DNA from: Ryuthela nishihirai | Lineage: Eukaryota > Arthropoda > Arachnida > Araneae > Heptathelidae | Length of the DNA: 64,000 nt | Direction of reading: 5' to 3' | Assembly (NCBI GenBank): GCA_038380435.1 | Contig: JAWZYU010000034.1 | Coordinates: 43,276,901 to 43,340,900, forward strand | Shown here: in pieces, positions 44,567-55,890 of the stretch | How the letters are laid out: each line of letters starts with the position of its first letter | Position numbering within the stretch: position 1 is the first letter of the stretch | The notes under the pieces: generated by a model | Database searches by the model: none | Told to the model about the DNA's origin: nothing | What the model saw: the letters and a program-made list of their open reading frames with translations, nothing else | Made by a program: the position numbers and the translations under genes

Positions 44567-44990
44567 TTGGGTTGTTTTACCTCTGAGCGGCACTTTTTTG
44601 CACACCATGGGCTAAATGGCCAGGTCACATGGACCCCGTAGGCTCAGAGAAGGTTGGAGGAGGGGACCTAATGGAACAGCTGTTGGGAGACAGATGGTAG
44701 CCTCCCGTCAAGGCCATCCAGCGTGTTCTTTAACGTTGGGTTGTTTTACCTCTGAGCGGCACATTTTTGCACACCATGGGCTAAATTGCCAGGTCACATG
44801 GACCCCGAAGGCTCAGAGAAGCTTGGGGGAGGGAACCCACTGGATCAGCTGTTGGGAGACAGATGGTAGCCTCCCGTCAAGGCCATCCTGCGTGTTCTTT
44901 AACGTGCACAGTGTATGGCTCTCCCACACACGGGACCACGGCTTAACGTCCCATCCGACGGACGGTGGCCTTTCCAAACCCATCGGTGTC
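44567..44990 (-). mobile_element. SINE-A, two tail modules, 5'-truncated, 9-bp TSD
   Basis: Flanked by GTAAATAGG at 44558-44566 and 44991-44999. Two tail modules are joined at ACGTTGGGTTG, and the element stops in the body at GACACCGATGGG, so the tRNA head was never inserted. 5' truncation plus TSD is the mark of target-primed reverse transcription, and it shows the double tail existed in the RNA. Confidence 0.92.
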
Positions 44991-44999
44991 GTAAATAGG

Positions 45000-45490
45000 T
45001 ATAGCGTGCCAATTCTCCATAGGTTAACTAGTAATCGGCTGAAAATTCCCATATACAGCAGCGCTTGGTCAGATTCAAAAACTTTGTCACGTAATATTTG
45101 GAAATAATGTAAGATCGGATATAGTTTCGTTTTTTATGATCCAGTGGAATGTATAAATATCCAAGGCTACAAAATATTGAATATAAAATTAAATTAAAAC
45201 AGTCTTTACTAGAGTCAAATCTGATCGCTTAACCTGTTTTAATTTTTAATTACATTTTGGGGTCAATTTTTTTTCAGCCTGTTAAACATTCCAGCGCTCA
45301 TAACTCTTTAAATAACGAACAAATATTGTTTAAAATAGATATTTAGATAGATTTGATTCAGATTCTTAATTTATCTTTAGGCATATTTTTCGTTAAAATC
45401 ATATTGACGAAGTTATTGAGATAATATGGAACTGTTTCGAATTTTCTGTCAAGTACCTGTATATATCGATGTTACAATGCGTTTAGCTTA
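45000..45490. other. No gene seen
   Basis: AT-rich unique DNA. Confidence 0.4.
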
Positions 45491-45492
45491 TT

Positions 45493-46161
45493 ATATATGT
45501 TACCGATAAAGCTCGAAAGCCGTTAATGTGCACATTACCTAGCTAATCTGCAGATTAACTGATATGCTCCGTTAACGTGCGAATCAAGAGTTTTCCGCAT
45601 TTTACCTAGGTAATGTGCACATTAACGGCTTCCGTATCGTTAAAGTTCAAAAGTTTGTTTCCCTCATAGTGGTGAATCTCTTGAATATGAATCTTCGTGT
45701 CACGTGATTCACTCGTCCGCATTATAAAAAACGCCCCGGATGAGCGGAGGCCAAGTGAGAACAAATCGGTAAAGTGATTCATTCTTGATAACAAATCACT
45801 AAAATGATTCGTTCTCACTTGGCCTGCTCATTTTGGGGGCGTTTTTTATAATTCGGACGACTGATTCATGTTGACAGAGGGATGACCCTGGTTTCAACTC
45901 TACTCTCGGACACTAGATAAATAACATTATGTTAATTTAAGCGTACAGAAACATTCCTGTTGTTCCAGCAAAGATCTTATTTTCACTTAAACGTGTGCCT
46001 AGTAGATAATGTGCAGATTATCCAGGTAATTTGCAGATTACCTAGGTAATTTGAGAAATGAAACAATTTTCCGCACGTTAACGGATCACCCTAGTTAATC
46101 TGCACAATACCTAGATAATCTGTAGAATAACTGATTTCTGCACTTTAGCGGTAACATATAT
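45493..46161. mobile_element. MITE with inverted ends, containing a second MITE
   Basis: Ends ATATATGTTACCG and its inverse. Subterminal motifs built on ATGTGCACATTACCTAGGTAAT recur in both orientations. A separate inverted repeat (45701-45873) lies inside. No coding capacity. Confidence 0.65.
45701..45873. mobile_element. Inner palindromic MITE
   Basis: ATTCACTCGTCCGCATTAT pairs with the right arm ATAATTCGGACGACTGATTC. Further in, ACTTGGCCTGCTCA pairs with the left TGAGCGGAGGCCAAGT region. The arms are about 75 bp long with a short AT-rich centre. Nested in the element at 45493. Confidence 0.65.
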
Positions 46162-46164
46162 ATG

Positions 46165-46640
46165 AGAGAAAGTTGGCAGCTACAATAAATTTGTTGTTCA
46201 ATATTAATTCGCATGCACAGAGAAGGTTTTAATTCCTCTTCAGCATCTTATGGCAATCAACTCCGAACGATGTTTAAAAGCAATGGTGGATTGAAATTGT
46301 CTGCTTTCCTCTTTATAGCCGATTTACGAGTAAGAGCTTTCTCCTCATTCCTCTTTAACGACATCGAAGGCTAGTGACAATACAGCAAATGAATCGGAAA
46401 AACTCTTGCATAAAATACCTCCCAATTTAGTGTAACGTGTAAGCAAGCAAGCAAGTACATGAGGCGTTATATACTTCAGGGCTTCATATATTTATTAGCA
46501 CATCATCGTTAGTTACGAATAATTCAGTGTTGAACATCAGGCACCGATTAGAGCGGAGGCAGTAGGTGGATCGATGACTCAAAGCAGGAAACTGTTTTCT
46601 GCGATTTGTGATACGAATTACATATATTCGCTAACTGATG
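46165..46640. other. No gene seen
   Basis: Unique AT-rich DNA. Confidence 0.4.
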
Positions 46641-46644
46641 TTTT

Positions 46645-46960
46645 GTTGTTTTACCTCTAAGCGACACTTTTGTGCACGCATAAATTACAGGTGAACTAGA
46701 ATGGGCTAAATGATCAGGTCACAAGTACCCCAAAAGCTCAGAGGAGTTTCTAACTAAACAGCTGTTAGAAGGCATGAGAAAGCCTCCCTCAAGGTCATCC
46801 AGAGTGTTCTTTAACGTTCACAAAGCATAGCTATCCTGCAATCAGCGCCACGGCTTGACGTTCCATCAGACGGACTTCTCCAATCCCATTGTTGTCCCCT
46901 TTCTCACTGAAGGCAGGGGTAGGGGAGGTTAGCGGAGCGAACTCCACGTTTACGATTAGG
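46645..46960 (-). mobile_element. SINE-A copy, decayed
   Basis: TTGTTGTTTTACCTCTAAGC and later CACGGCTTGACGTTCC are recognisable. The head is largely gone. Confidence 0.65.
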
Positions 46961-46996
46961 TACCTGTTTGATATTGTTGACACTACCTTTTTGAAT

Positions 46997-47387
46997 AGGG
47001 GCAGGGGTGGCTCAATCGGTAGTGCGCCAGGCTCGTAATCTGTAGTTCCCAGGTTCGAGTTCCAGCTGGGTCAGCGTTGAGATTTATCTCCGCAAAATTC
47101 CCCGCCTTGCCCACGGTCAGTAGGGGACACCGATGGGCTTGGAAAGGCCGCCGTCCGTCGGATGGGACGTTAAGCCGTGGCCCATGTGCGGGAGAGCCAT
47201 ACTCTATGCACGTTAAAGAACACGCTAGATGGCCTTGACGGGAGGCTACCATCTGTCTCCCAACAGCTGTTCCAGTGGGTCCCCTCCCCCAACCTTCTCT
47301 GGGCCTTCGGGGTCCATGTGACCTGGCCATTTAGCCCATGGTGTGCAAAAAAAGTGCCGCTCAGAGGAAAAACAACAACAACCCAAC
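46997..47387 (+). mobile_element. SINE-A copy with 11-bp TSD
   Basis: Flanked by CCTTTTTGAAT at 46986-46996 and 47388-47398. Near-consensus copy with tail GAAAAACAACAACAACCCAA. Confidence 0.93.
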
Positions 47388-47577
47388 CCTTTTTGAATTA
47401 CCTTTCCAAAGCTATCTGTAATGTGAGGACTCTGTACAGAGATATTCTCTTGAGGTCCTCGCACAGGAAATTGAAATCCTGGACATTTTGGTCGTGAAAG
47501 AGAGCATATGGACAAGTAAAGGTCACATATGAAATAAATCTAATTTCTCCCTTCCGGACATGACTTTCAGAAAACTT

Positions 47578-47838
47578 GATGATGGTAGCCTCCTGTCAAG
47601 GCCATCCAACGTAATCTTTAACGTGCACAGCGTATGGCTCTCCCACACAAGGGGTCACGGCTTAACGTCCCATCCGACGGACGGATGGCCTTTCCAAGCC
47701 CATCGGTGTCCTCTACCGACTGTTTGCAAGGCGGGGAATTTTGCGGAGATAAATCTCAACGCTGACCCAGCTGGGACTCGAACCTGGGAACTGCAGATTA
47801 CGAGCCTGACGCGCTACCGACTGAGCCACCCCGCCCCA
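47578..47838 (-). mobile_element. SINE-A copy lacking tail end
   Basis: Begins within the tail module (GATGGTAGCCTCCTGTC on the plus strand) and continues through body and head. Confidence 0.85.
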
Positions 47839-47839
47839 A

Positions 47840-48447
47840 AGAAATGAGGTATCAGCCTAAATTTCGTAACAGAAACTAACGAGTGAACGATCAAACACGA
47901 TTATAACAAGCATTTCAGTTACGTAATGTTTAAACGCTTTCAGTAAAGGATTTATTTTTGCAATCGTATTTGCCCAAGTCACATTATTCAGTTCCCGAAG
48001 TGTCGCGTGCATCTGCTCTCCATTTGTTTGTATCAGAGTTGAGAGAGGCGGCAGTCAGACGGACAACGAACAGGCCCATTAAGTGCCGCTATGGGGTCAT
48101 TGAAAGCAAGAGACGGTGATGACAGTTTCTGCTGAGGGAGGCTTGGACGACAATTTTCGTTTGTTCACGGAATGGCAGGTAATGGATCGAACAGAACGAA
48201 GGGGAGTCACGTGGCTAATGATGCTGTTGTTCCGAGCGATGGTCGGGCACTTGATGTGCTTCCGATATTTGGTTGGATGTCGGGTTTTATGTTACTTTCT
48301 TTTTTATATCAAATAGTCTTTAGAGAGAATTGCAATTTTTAAGACTTTTTCTCGACCATCTAGGTGTTTTTTACTGCATCGTATTTTGGTGTTAGGTGAG
48401 TCAGTGGTTTCCATAGGAATTTGAGAGCAAGGGGAGCGTTTTTAAAT
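47840..48447. other. No gene seen
   Basis: Unique, with GC-richer stretch 48000-48260 containing a 66-codon ORF of no recognisable type. Confidence 0.35.
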
Positions 48448-48451
48448 TAAT

Positions 48452-49178
48452 GGGGGCGGGGGTTGGTTCAGTTGGTAGCACGCCAGACTCGCAATCCGCA
48501 ATTCTCAAGTTCGAGTCCACAGTGTGACGGAGTTGAGAATTTTATCCGCTAATTCCTGTTCTGTCCCGGTCAGAAAAGGGAAACAGCTGGGCTTCGAAAA
48601 GCCGTCGTTCGTCGGATGGGACGTTAAGTCGTGTATAGGAGAGCCATATCCTGTTCACGTTAAAGAACACCCTAGATGGCTTCGACTGTAGTCTTCGATT
48701 TGTCTTTTAACAGATGTACAGTGGGTGCCCTTCCCCTAGCCCTTGGGGGTCCCTGAGACCTGACTATTATGCCCATTGTGTACAAAAATGTACCACTGAA
48801 GAGGTGGGTTGTTTTACCTGTGAGCACGTTTTCGCACACAGCGTGCTGAATTGGCAGGTCACAAGGACCCCGAGGATTCAGAGAAGGTTGAGGTAAGATA
48901 ACCCACTGACACCTGGCAGGAGACAAATGGTAGTATCCTGTCAAGGTCATCGTGTTCTTTAACGTGCGCTGGATATAGCTCTCCTGCATACGGGCACTGG
49001 CTTAACGTGCAATCCGACGGACGGCGCCCTTCCAAGCCCATCAGTATCCCCTACTGACCGAGTCAAAGTAGAATGTTTTGGAGAAATAAATCTCAAGGCT
49101 GGCCCAGGTAGGACTCGAACCTGGGAACTACAAATTACGAACCTGGCACGCTACAGACTGAGCCACCCTCCGCTCCAT
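48452..49178. mobile_element. Two diverged SINE-A copies, tail to tail
   Basis: Plus copy 48452-48805 and minus copy 48806-49178, meeting at GAAGAGGTGGGTTGTTTTACC. A short plus-type tail (AAAACAGCCCAACC) at 49185-49205 suggests the minus copy landed in the tail of the plus one. Confidence 0.75.
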
Positions 49179-49216
49179 CTCTCAAAAGTCAAAACAGCCC
49201 AACCTGAACTACATTA

Positions 49217-49812
49217 AGAGGATAGGATTAGCTCAGTCTGTAGCGCTCCATCTCGTAAAGTGCAGTTCCTAGGTTCGAATCCCGACTGTGATGCGTTGAG
49301 ATATTCTCCGCTGAAATCTTTCAGTTAGAAATGGGCTTCGAAAAATCGCCGCCCATCGAACTAGAGGTTAATCCGAGGCACCGTGTGCAGGAGAGCCTAA
49401 TACATGTTAAAGAACAAGTTGGGTGGCTCTGACGGGAAGTCTCTATCCGTCTCCTAAGGCTGGCGATAGCTATTTTGCCGCACGGAGCGAACTTGAACAT
49501 CTGCCGCACCTTTCTCCTGGTCTGCTCTTAGCTATTAATGATTAATTTAGCAAATGTTATGAATAATTTAGGAAGTTAGTGTCATTTTAAACTGATGATC
49601 ATCTTTTTTGAAAAATAGTTTGCCTTTACTCCTGTCAAACTTACTTGCAGCTATGATCGTTAGTTCATTGACAAATTTGGTGTCCTAAAAAATACCGCGG
49701 GTGCAATAAGGCTTGTTCTAAAGCTGTCCAGCGTATCCCCTTTCCTAACTTTCTCTAAGCGCTTGAGTCATTGTGAACCAAATGAGTTAAATTATAAGGC
49801 AAAACAATCGAA
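49217..49812 (+). mobile_element. Old SINE-A copy, interrupted
   Basis: Head and body at 49217-49465 (TTAGCTCAGTCTGTAGCGC), then about 230 bp of unrelated DNA, then tail traces near 49700-49812 (AAGGCAAAACAATCG). Confidence 0.55.
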
Positions 49813-50026
49813 CTAAGAAATTAAATGATGGAGTTGCTAAAATTTTTAAGGGAATGCCTTTAATATTTCTGAAAGTGATAAAATGTTGGATGAAAGATTG
49901 TTAAATTGATAATATTGTACATATATGTTACTAATGGATTCAATAATTACTATAAAAAAAAGATAACATAGGGGTGCCTTGAGGTATAAATGAGCTATTA
50001 TAACTAGCCAATCACCAGGTAAGTGG

Positions 50027-50268
50027 GGGCGGGCATTCGCCGAATAGAACGTTAAGCGGTGGCCCCGTGTGCGGGAGAGCCATACCCTGTACATGTGAAA
50101 GAACACGCTGGTAGGCCTTAACGGGAGGTTTCCATCTATCTTGACAGCTTCCCAATGAACCCATTCCCACAACCTTTTCTGAGTCCTTGGGGTCTTTGTC
50201 ACCTGGACATTTATTCATACTGCGCGTGCAAAAAAGCGCCGTTCAGAAATAAAACAACCCTACCCCAG
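50027..50268 (+). mobile_element. SINE-A copy without tRNA head
   Basis: A G-rich edge joins directly to the body (GAATAGAACGTTAAGCGG) and then the tail to AAAACAACCCTACCCC. Confidence 0.75.
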
Positions 50269-50489
50269 TCTCAGAGGTTTAACGAAGATACTGATATTTA
50301 TTGTTTTATTTTCAAGCCCACATCTAGTCATGTTTTAATAAAAATTATTACTTACCCGCTATTTTTATTGATAAAATGCAATTATTGTTTACAAAGGACG
50401 CCGTCAATCGAATGGAAAAGGGGTCGATCTACCCCCTTCTGCATGAACTTATATTAAAAGTATTTCGAATATTTTTGATCATTTCAATT

Positions 50490-50765
50490 CCCGTTATCAT
50501 CTTTCAGAAACATAATTCAATAATTCAAAAGAGGGTTTAATAAGCTTAAATAACTTTTTGCTTACTATTCTATATATATATATTTCTCTAGTTTAGGATT
50601 GCTTCAATCTAGACATCTCAGTCTACTTCTCTCTAACCATCGCTGTTCCTCTCGAAGTTCTCTTTTCCCTCCATCTCTTCCTTAACATCGTCTCCCCATT
50701 TCTCCTTCTTCCAGTCTGTTCTCATTTCCATATCATCTTTGGCCATCTTCCATCATTCACTCTAT
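50490..50765. repeat. Dispersed 280-bp repeat, copy 1
   Basis: Same sequence as 52590-52868 with about 10-15 differences and small indels (e.g. TTTAGGATTGCTTCAATCTAG in both). Not SINE-related. Confidence 0.85.
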
Positions 50766-51001
50766 TCATATGTCAATATCATCTCCGTCCTATTTTTTCA
50801 ACACTCTCTCTAACATTTTTTCCTACTCCCATAATTTTTTTTATTTCCCCCTTTTTTCTTTTATCCATTCTTCTCTTCAGCGTATATTTTCTTGAGTTAT
50901 CCATTTCGACAACATAGATGTTAAAACAGTGGTGTCCAACACGCAGCCCAGTCGTTCCCATTTTGCTGTTCGTGATCACGTTGGCACTTGAGTTGTTTTA
51001 T

Positions 51002-51770
51002 CTCTGAACTGGGGACGGGGGTGGCTCAGTCGGTACCGCGCCAGGCTCGTAATCTGCAGTTCCCAGGTTCGAATCCCAGCTGGGTCAGTGTTGAGACTTA
51101 TCTCCGCAAAACTCCCCGCCCTACCCACGGTCAGTTGGGGACACCGATGGGCTTGGAAAGGCCACCGTCCGTCGGATGGGACGTTAAGCCGTGACCCCGT
51201 GTATGGGAGAGCCATACCCTGTGCACGTTAAAGAACACGCTGGATGGCATTGACGGGAGGCTACCATCTGTCTCCCAACAGCTGTTCCAGTGAGTCCCCT
51301 CCCGCCAACCTTCTCTGAGGCTTCGGGGTCCTTGTGACCTGGCCACTTAGTCCATGGTGTGCAAAAAAGTGCCGCTCAGAGGTAAAACAACCCAACCCAA
51401 CCTCTGAACTGCACTTTTTTGCACACAATGAACTAAATGGCCAGGTCACAATGACTCCGAGGACTCAGAGAAGGTTGGAGGAAAGGAACCCACTGGAACA
51501 GTTGTTAGGAGACAGATGGTAGCCTCCCGTCAAGGCCATCCAGTATGTTCTTCAACCTGCACAGGGTATGGCTCTCGTGGACATAGAGGCACGACTTAAT
51601 GTTCCCCTACGGATGGTATCTTTCAAAGATGTAATTTTGTCTCTTTTTTTTTCACCGAAGGCATGGTAGGGGTTACCGAAGAGAAATCCAAACGCTGACA
51701 CAATTGAGACTCGAATCTGGGAACTGTATATATAAGCCTGACGCGTTACCGATTGAGCAACCCGCGCCCC
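51002..51770 (-). mobile_element. SINE-A host copy split by a younger SINE-A
   Basis: Tail begins at 50990 (GTTGTTTTATCTCTGAACTG), is interrupted at 51012-51401, and resumes with GCACTTTTTTGCACACAATG to the head near 51770 (CCGATTGAGCAACCC). The host copy is clearly more diverged. Confidence 0.82.
51012..51401 (+). mobile_element. SINE-A copy nested in SINE-A, 10-bp TSD
   Basis: Near-consensus copy between CTCTGAACTG at 51002-51011 and 51402-51411. Confidence 0.92.
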
Positions 51771-51775
51771 CTTTT

Positions 51776-52415
51776 GCTAACTTGGCCGCGCAAATGGATT
51801 AAAACTTGAACTTCTCGTGAGAAAAGTATTTAAAAGTACTATCCTCGTTGGCGAAGAGTGTGACAAGTGATAAACCGCGGCTTCATTTGACAAATAAATT
51901 AAAGGAAACTGTGGAGTGGATTCAACTTAATCGAAGAACGGAACGAATCTGACCTTTCTGTTGGTTTCATTAATATTTCCGTAATATTATAAATGGCCAA
52001 GTGGTCCAGATGTCCTGGACAAGTGAACTAATGACCAGCCGACACTGAACTGACTGGGAAAGCAATCGATATTTTTTTAAGTGAATAAACTTGTGAATCT
52101 ACTTTAAACATGTTTCAGAGATTTATTGCTGAAGAAACTACAAAACAAAAACAGAACAGAAACAGTTTCCCTTTTCTTAAGTTAATTAAAGTGATGATGA
52201 TTCCGATAGAATTATAGTTTTGATTTCTTCCGACATGTTCAGTAATGGAGTGTTTTGAATCACTTTTTAGGTACTGAGATGAAGTAAATATTAGTTAGTT
52301 GTTCTGCTGATTTGATTCCCAGGTGGTCATTTTGTCTTGCCGGTCGCTGATTTCTGCATCGAAAACGAAACATTTTGTGCTCTCGTATTTTGCAAATTCA
52401 ATTACTGCCGATACA
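51776..52415. other. No gene seen
   Basis: AT-rich unique DNA. Confidence 0.4.
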
Positions 52416-52418
52416 CTG

Positions 52419-52560
52419 GGGAGGCTCAGTCGGTTCCCAGGTTCGACTCCCAACTATGTCGGCATTGAGATTTATCTCCGATAATTTCCCGCTCTAATCT
52501 CAATGAGAATTAGACGTCGATGGGATTGGAAAGGCCGCTGCCCGTCGGACACGATGTGAC
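52419..52560 (+). mobile_element. SINE-A head fragment
   Basis: GAGGCTCAGTCGG joins directly to TTCCCAGGTTCGACTCCC (the anticodon arm is deleted), then body traces to 52560. Confidence 0.65.
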
Positions 52561-52589
52561 GGCGTCGTGGCTGCTGTTAACTGCTGTTA

Positions 52590-52868
52590 AAAATTCCCTT
52601 TATCATCTTCCAGAAACATAATTCAATAATTCAAAAGAGGGTTTAATAAGCTTAATTATCTTTTTGCTTACTATTCTATATACATATATTTCTCTAGTTT
52701 AGGATTGCTTCAATCTAGACATCTCAGTCTACTTCTCTCTAACCATCGCTGATCCTCTCGAAGTTCTCTTTTTCTCCCATCTCTTCCTTAACATCGTCTC
52801 CCCATTTCTTCTTCTTCCAGTCTGTTCTCATTTCCATATCTTCTTTGGTCATCTTCCATCATTCACTC
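52590..52868. repeat. Dispersed 280-bp repeat, copy 2
   Basis: Direct-orientation partner of 50490-50765, 2.1 kb away. Confidence 0.85.
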
Positions 52869-52904
52869 CTCACTTCCTTAAAATACCGTACACCATTTAA
52901 TGGT

Positions 52905-53075
52905 TATACTTCCCTTATAAGTGGATTCCATTTAAAGATAGGAAGACATCTCCCTTAAAAATGGGACACCTTTCAAAGATTACGAGATTTTCCTTATAAA
53001 TTGGAACCCCTTTAAAAACAGGAACCTTCTCTCTTAAAACTGAGACACCTTTCAAAGACTGGAGGCTTCCATTTT
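52905..53075. repeat. Degenerate minisatellite, period near 37 bp
   Basis: Units like CTTAAAAATGGGACACCTTT alternate with CCTTATAAATTGGAACCCC. The inverted form of the same unit appears at 54355-54780. Confidence 0.65.
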
Positions 53076-53084
53076 GGAATCCTC

Positions 53085-53640
53085 CCGTCTCGGCCATCCA
53101 TTGTCCTAACAGGACCTGGATGTCGGGGTCCTTTAGGGGTCGGGGCGGGGTGGCTCAGTCGGTAGCGCGCCAGGCTCGTAATCTGTAGTGCCCAAGTTCG
53201 AGTCCCAGCTGGATTTATCTCCGCAAAAATTCCCCGCCCTGCCCACAGTCAGTAGGGGACACCGATGGGCTTGGAAAGACCGCCGTCCGTCGGATGGGAC
53301 GTTAAGGCGTGGCCCCATGTGCGGGAGAGCCATACCCTGTGCACGTTAAAGAACACGCTGGATGGCCTTGACGAGAAGCTACCATCTGTCTCCCAACAGC
53401 TGTTGCAGTGGGTCCCCTCCCCCAACCTTCTGTAAGCCTTCGGGGTCCATGTGACCTGGCCATTTAGCCCACGGTGTGCAAAAAAGTGTCGCTCAGAGGT
53501 AAAATAACCCCAACCCCAACCTTTAGGGGTCCTAACAGTCTTCCAGTGGATCCCCTTCCCCAACCTTCTCTGAACCCTTGTGACTTGACCATTTTTCCCC
53601 ATTATGGGCAAAAAGTGCCTTTCTGAGGTAAAACAGCTCA
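53085..53640 (+). mobile_element. SINE-A tail of an older copy around a younger insertion
   Basis: GGCCATCCATTGTCC before and TTCCAGTGGATCCCC after belong to one diverged tail module, interrupted at 53142-53519. Confidence 0.6.
53142..53519 (+). mobile_element. SINE-A copy nested in SINE-A, 12-bp TSD
   Basis: Flanked by CCTTTAGGGGTC at 53130-53141 and 53520-53531. Near-consensus, with a 12-bp loss after the B box (GCTGGATTTATC). Confidence 0.92.
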
Positions 53641-53644
53641 ATTC

Positions 53645-54340
53645 TTATTACTAAATGAAATTCAAAGGAGGTGGCGCCATCTTTGCCTTTCCCCTAGATA
53701 CATCCTTAATGTGTAGAATTTGGTATCAAAAGAAAAAGTGCAAAGATGACAATAAAAAACAAAAAAACTATTAAAGATGATACAATAAATTTAAAATTAA
53801 TCTTTATTTATTCCAGTTTTAAAATTCTAAAGCAACTTTTAAAGCTTTCACAAGCTTTAGAATTACATCAGTAATTATGAATTTATTACAGCGGAAGAAA
53901 CTACTGCTAGTTAAAAAAAACTCTTATATTTTACAAATTCTTTGGTTTCGGCACTATCTAACCTTATTTAGTTGCGTGCGTCTCTCAAGGGCACTTGATG
54001 ATTTCTACACGAAAGGAAGACACCACAGAAAAACTCTCTTTGAATCCTATTAATTAACGAAACTTCTTGACAAAATAAAATCGTAAGGAATCCCTTTTCT
54101 CGGAAAAAGAATTCCTTCTCATTTAAACGCATTCATTGAAGACGTAGGGAATTCGAATGACAAAAAAAAAATGGGATTACTAATTAACGAGCCAATGTTT
54201 TGGGAGAAGACGCAGAGGTCGTGCCCACGATCTGTGGTACAATCATGCTAAGTGGCAAGATCTCCATTGTGCTCCTTACTACGGAGTCAGTGAATGGCCA
54301 TCCATAAACTAGGAACGAAGAAGACACGGAAAGAATCATT
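53645..54340. other. No gene seen
   Basis: AT-rich unique DNA. Confidence 0.4.
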
Positions 54341-54354
54341 AAAGAGTTTCAGTT

Positions 54355-54780
54355 GTAAGGAAAAGTGTCCTCATTTTTGAAAGGTGTACAATTTTAAGGG
54401 ACATATCCTCTTAACTTTAAATGATTTCCAACTGTAAGGGAAATGTCCCATTCTTTGAAAGGTATCCCATTTATAAAGAAGATATCCTCTTATCTGTAAT
54501 TGAGTTACAATTGTAAATAAAGTGTCACAATCTTTGAAAGATGTACCATTTTTATAGGAGATACATTCTTGTCTTCAAATGGTTTCTAGTTGTAAATTAA
54601 TTATCCCAATTTTTAAGTGGTCTTCGGGATTTCCAAGAAGGTTTCACAATTCTTGAGGAGTTCTAGTTTTAAGAAAAGTGTGCTAACTGTTAAGAAGCTA
54701 CTGAAATTTTATGGGAGGTTTCCGATCTTTAAGAGTATCTGATAAAATCTTAAAGGAAGGTGTTTCGTTTTTAAGGTTTG
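54355..54780. repeat. Degenerate minisatellite, inverted relative to 52905
   Basis: Units such as TAAGGGAAATGTCCCATTCT and TTGAAAGGTATCCCATTTAT recur about every 36-40 bp with heavy divergence. Confidence 0.65.
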
Positions 54781-55145
54781 GGTTGGACTATTTTAAATCT
54801 GTAAGCGCTTTGCTTTTCGTATAATGGGCTAAATGGCAAGGTTACAAGGAGCCCAAGGTTTCAGAGAAGGTTTAGAAAAGGGGACTCACTGGACAGCTTT
54901 TACTAGACAGACGGAAACATCTCGTCAAGGCCATCCAACATTTTCTTGAACGTGCACATGATATGGCTCTCCTGCACACGAAGCCACGGCTTAATGCCCC
55001 AACCGAGAAATGGTAACCTTTCCAAACCCATCGATGTTCGCTTTGTGATTGAGAACAGGATAGGCGATCAAAGCTGGTAGAATAGGGACTCGAACTGGGA
55101 ACTGTAGATTGAGCCTGGCGCACTACCGATTGAGTCACCTCCGAT
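54777..55145 (-). mobile_element. SINE-A copy, old
   Basis: GTTTGGGTTGGACTATTTTA on the plus strand at the tail, GGGACTCGAACTGGG at the B box, and GATTGAGTCACCTCCG at the head. Confidence 0.75.
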
Positions 55146-55202
55146 TTTAAAGGCAGATGACACAATATACGAGGCGAATCATCTTCCCTTTATGCCTTAG
55201 AG

Positions 55203-55881
55203 TAGGGGTTCTCAACGTGGGGTACGCAGTAAATTTTTTGGAGTACACCGTGAGAGCTGTTTCACTGATTACCCATTAAAATGTTTATAATTTTATAACA
55301 TTTGTTAAATTGTTTATGTCATTTTTTGTGTTTATCGATATATGTAATTTATGAATGCAAAATTTAATGTGTGTATATATCATCATCATCATCATCATCC
55401 TCAAGCAGCCATGGGCTACGGAGGTCCAACCAAACCGTGCAATTTAGTTCTCCAAGCAAGTCTATCCTGAGCCTACATCTACTGCATCTGGCCACTGCAC
55501 ACCAATTCTAACAAGGTCTTGTTTGACATTGTCTGCCCACCGCATCCTAGGTCTCCCTTTCTTTCTGAGGCCTTTAGGCACACTGTTCATAACCCTATTC
55601 GCCAATCTATAATTATTCATACGGGCAACATGGCCAAACCAACGGAGTCTCTCTCTGCACAATATGCTGCTTAAAGGAGGTTGCAAACTCCTTTGCCTAA
55701 TCTCATCATTAGTTACAAAGTTGAACCACCTAATGCCCAAGATACTACGTAAGCATCTGGAATCAAAAGCATATTTTATTCCCATTGTTATACTATAACT
55801 ATAATTTTATCAATCTATACAAGGGGTAGGCCAATTACATTTTCAGGGGGTACGTGAAGCGTAAAAGGTTGAGAACCACTG
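55203..55881. mobile_element. Single-unit hAT-like element (progenitor form)
   Basis: Flanked by a perfect 8-bp duplication CCTTAGAG (55195-55202, 55882-55889). The left end TAGGGGTTCTCAACGTGGGG and right end GGTTGAGAACCACTG are imperfect inverted repeats. It has the same left region as array 2 (TATCGATATATGTAATTTATG) and a single 128-type right unit, so it looks like the unexpanded form. A LINE fragment is inserted at 55380-55770. Confidence 0.85.
55380..55770 (-). pseudogene. LINE 3' end with reverse-transcriptase C-terminus
   Basis: Same family as 26847-27187, with 'RLRWFGHVARMNNYRL' and 'KGRPRMRWADNVKQDL' on the minus strand and a (GAT)n 3' tail at 55380. It extends a little further upstream ('CLRSILGIRWFNFVTNDEI'). 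The reading frame is broken near the 3' end. Inserted into the hAT element at a TATAT stretch. Confidence 0.85.
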
Positions 55882-55890
55882 CCTTAGAGT

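Noticed and set aside
44616..45107. 163-codon ORF as a gene
   Set aside because: Read-through of two SINE-A tail modules and the body, ending in flanking DNA.
50570..50585. TATA-repeat as promoter
   Set aside because: A short TA microsatellite with no gene downstream.
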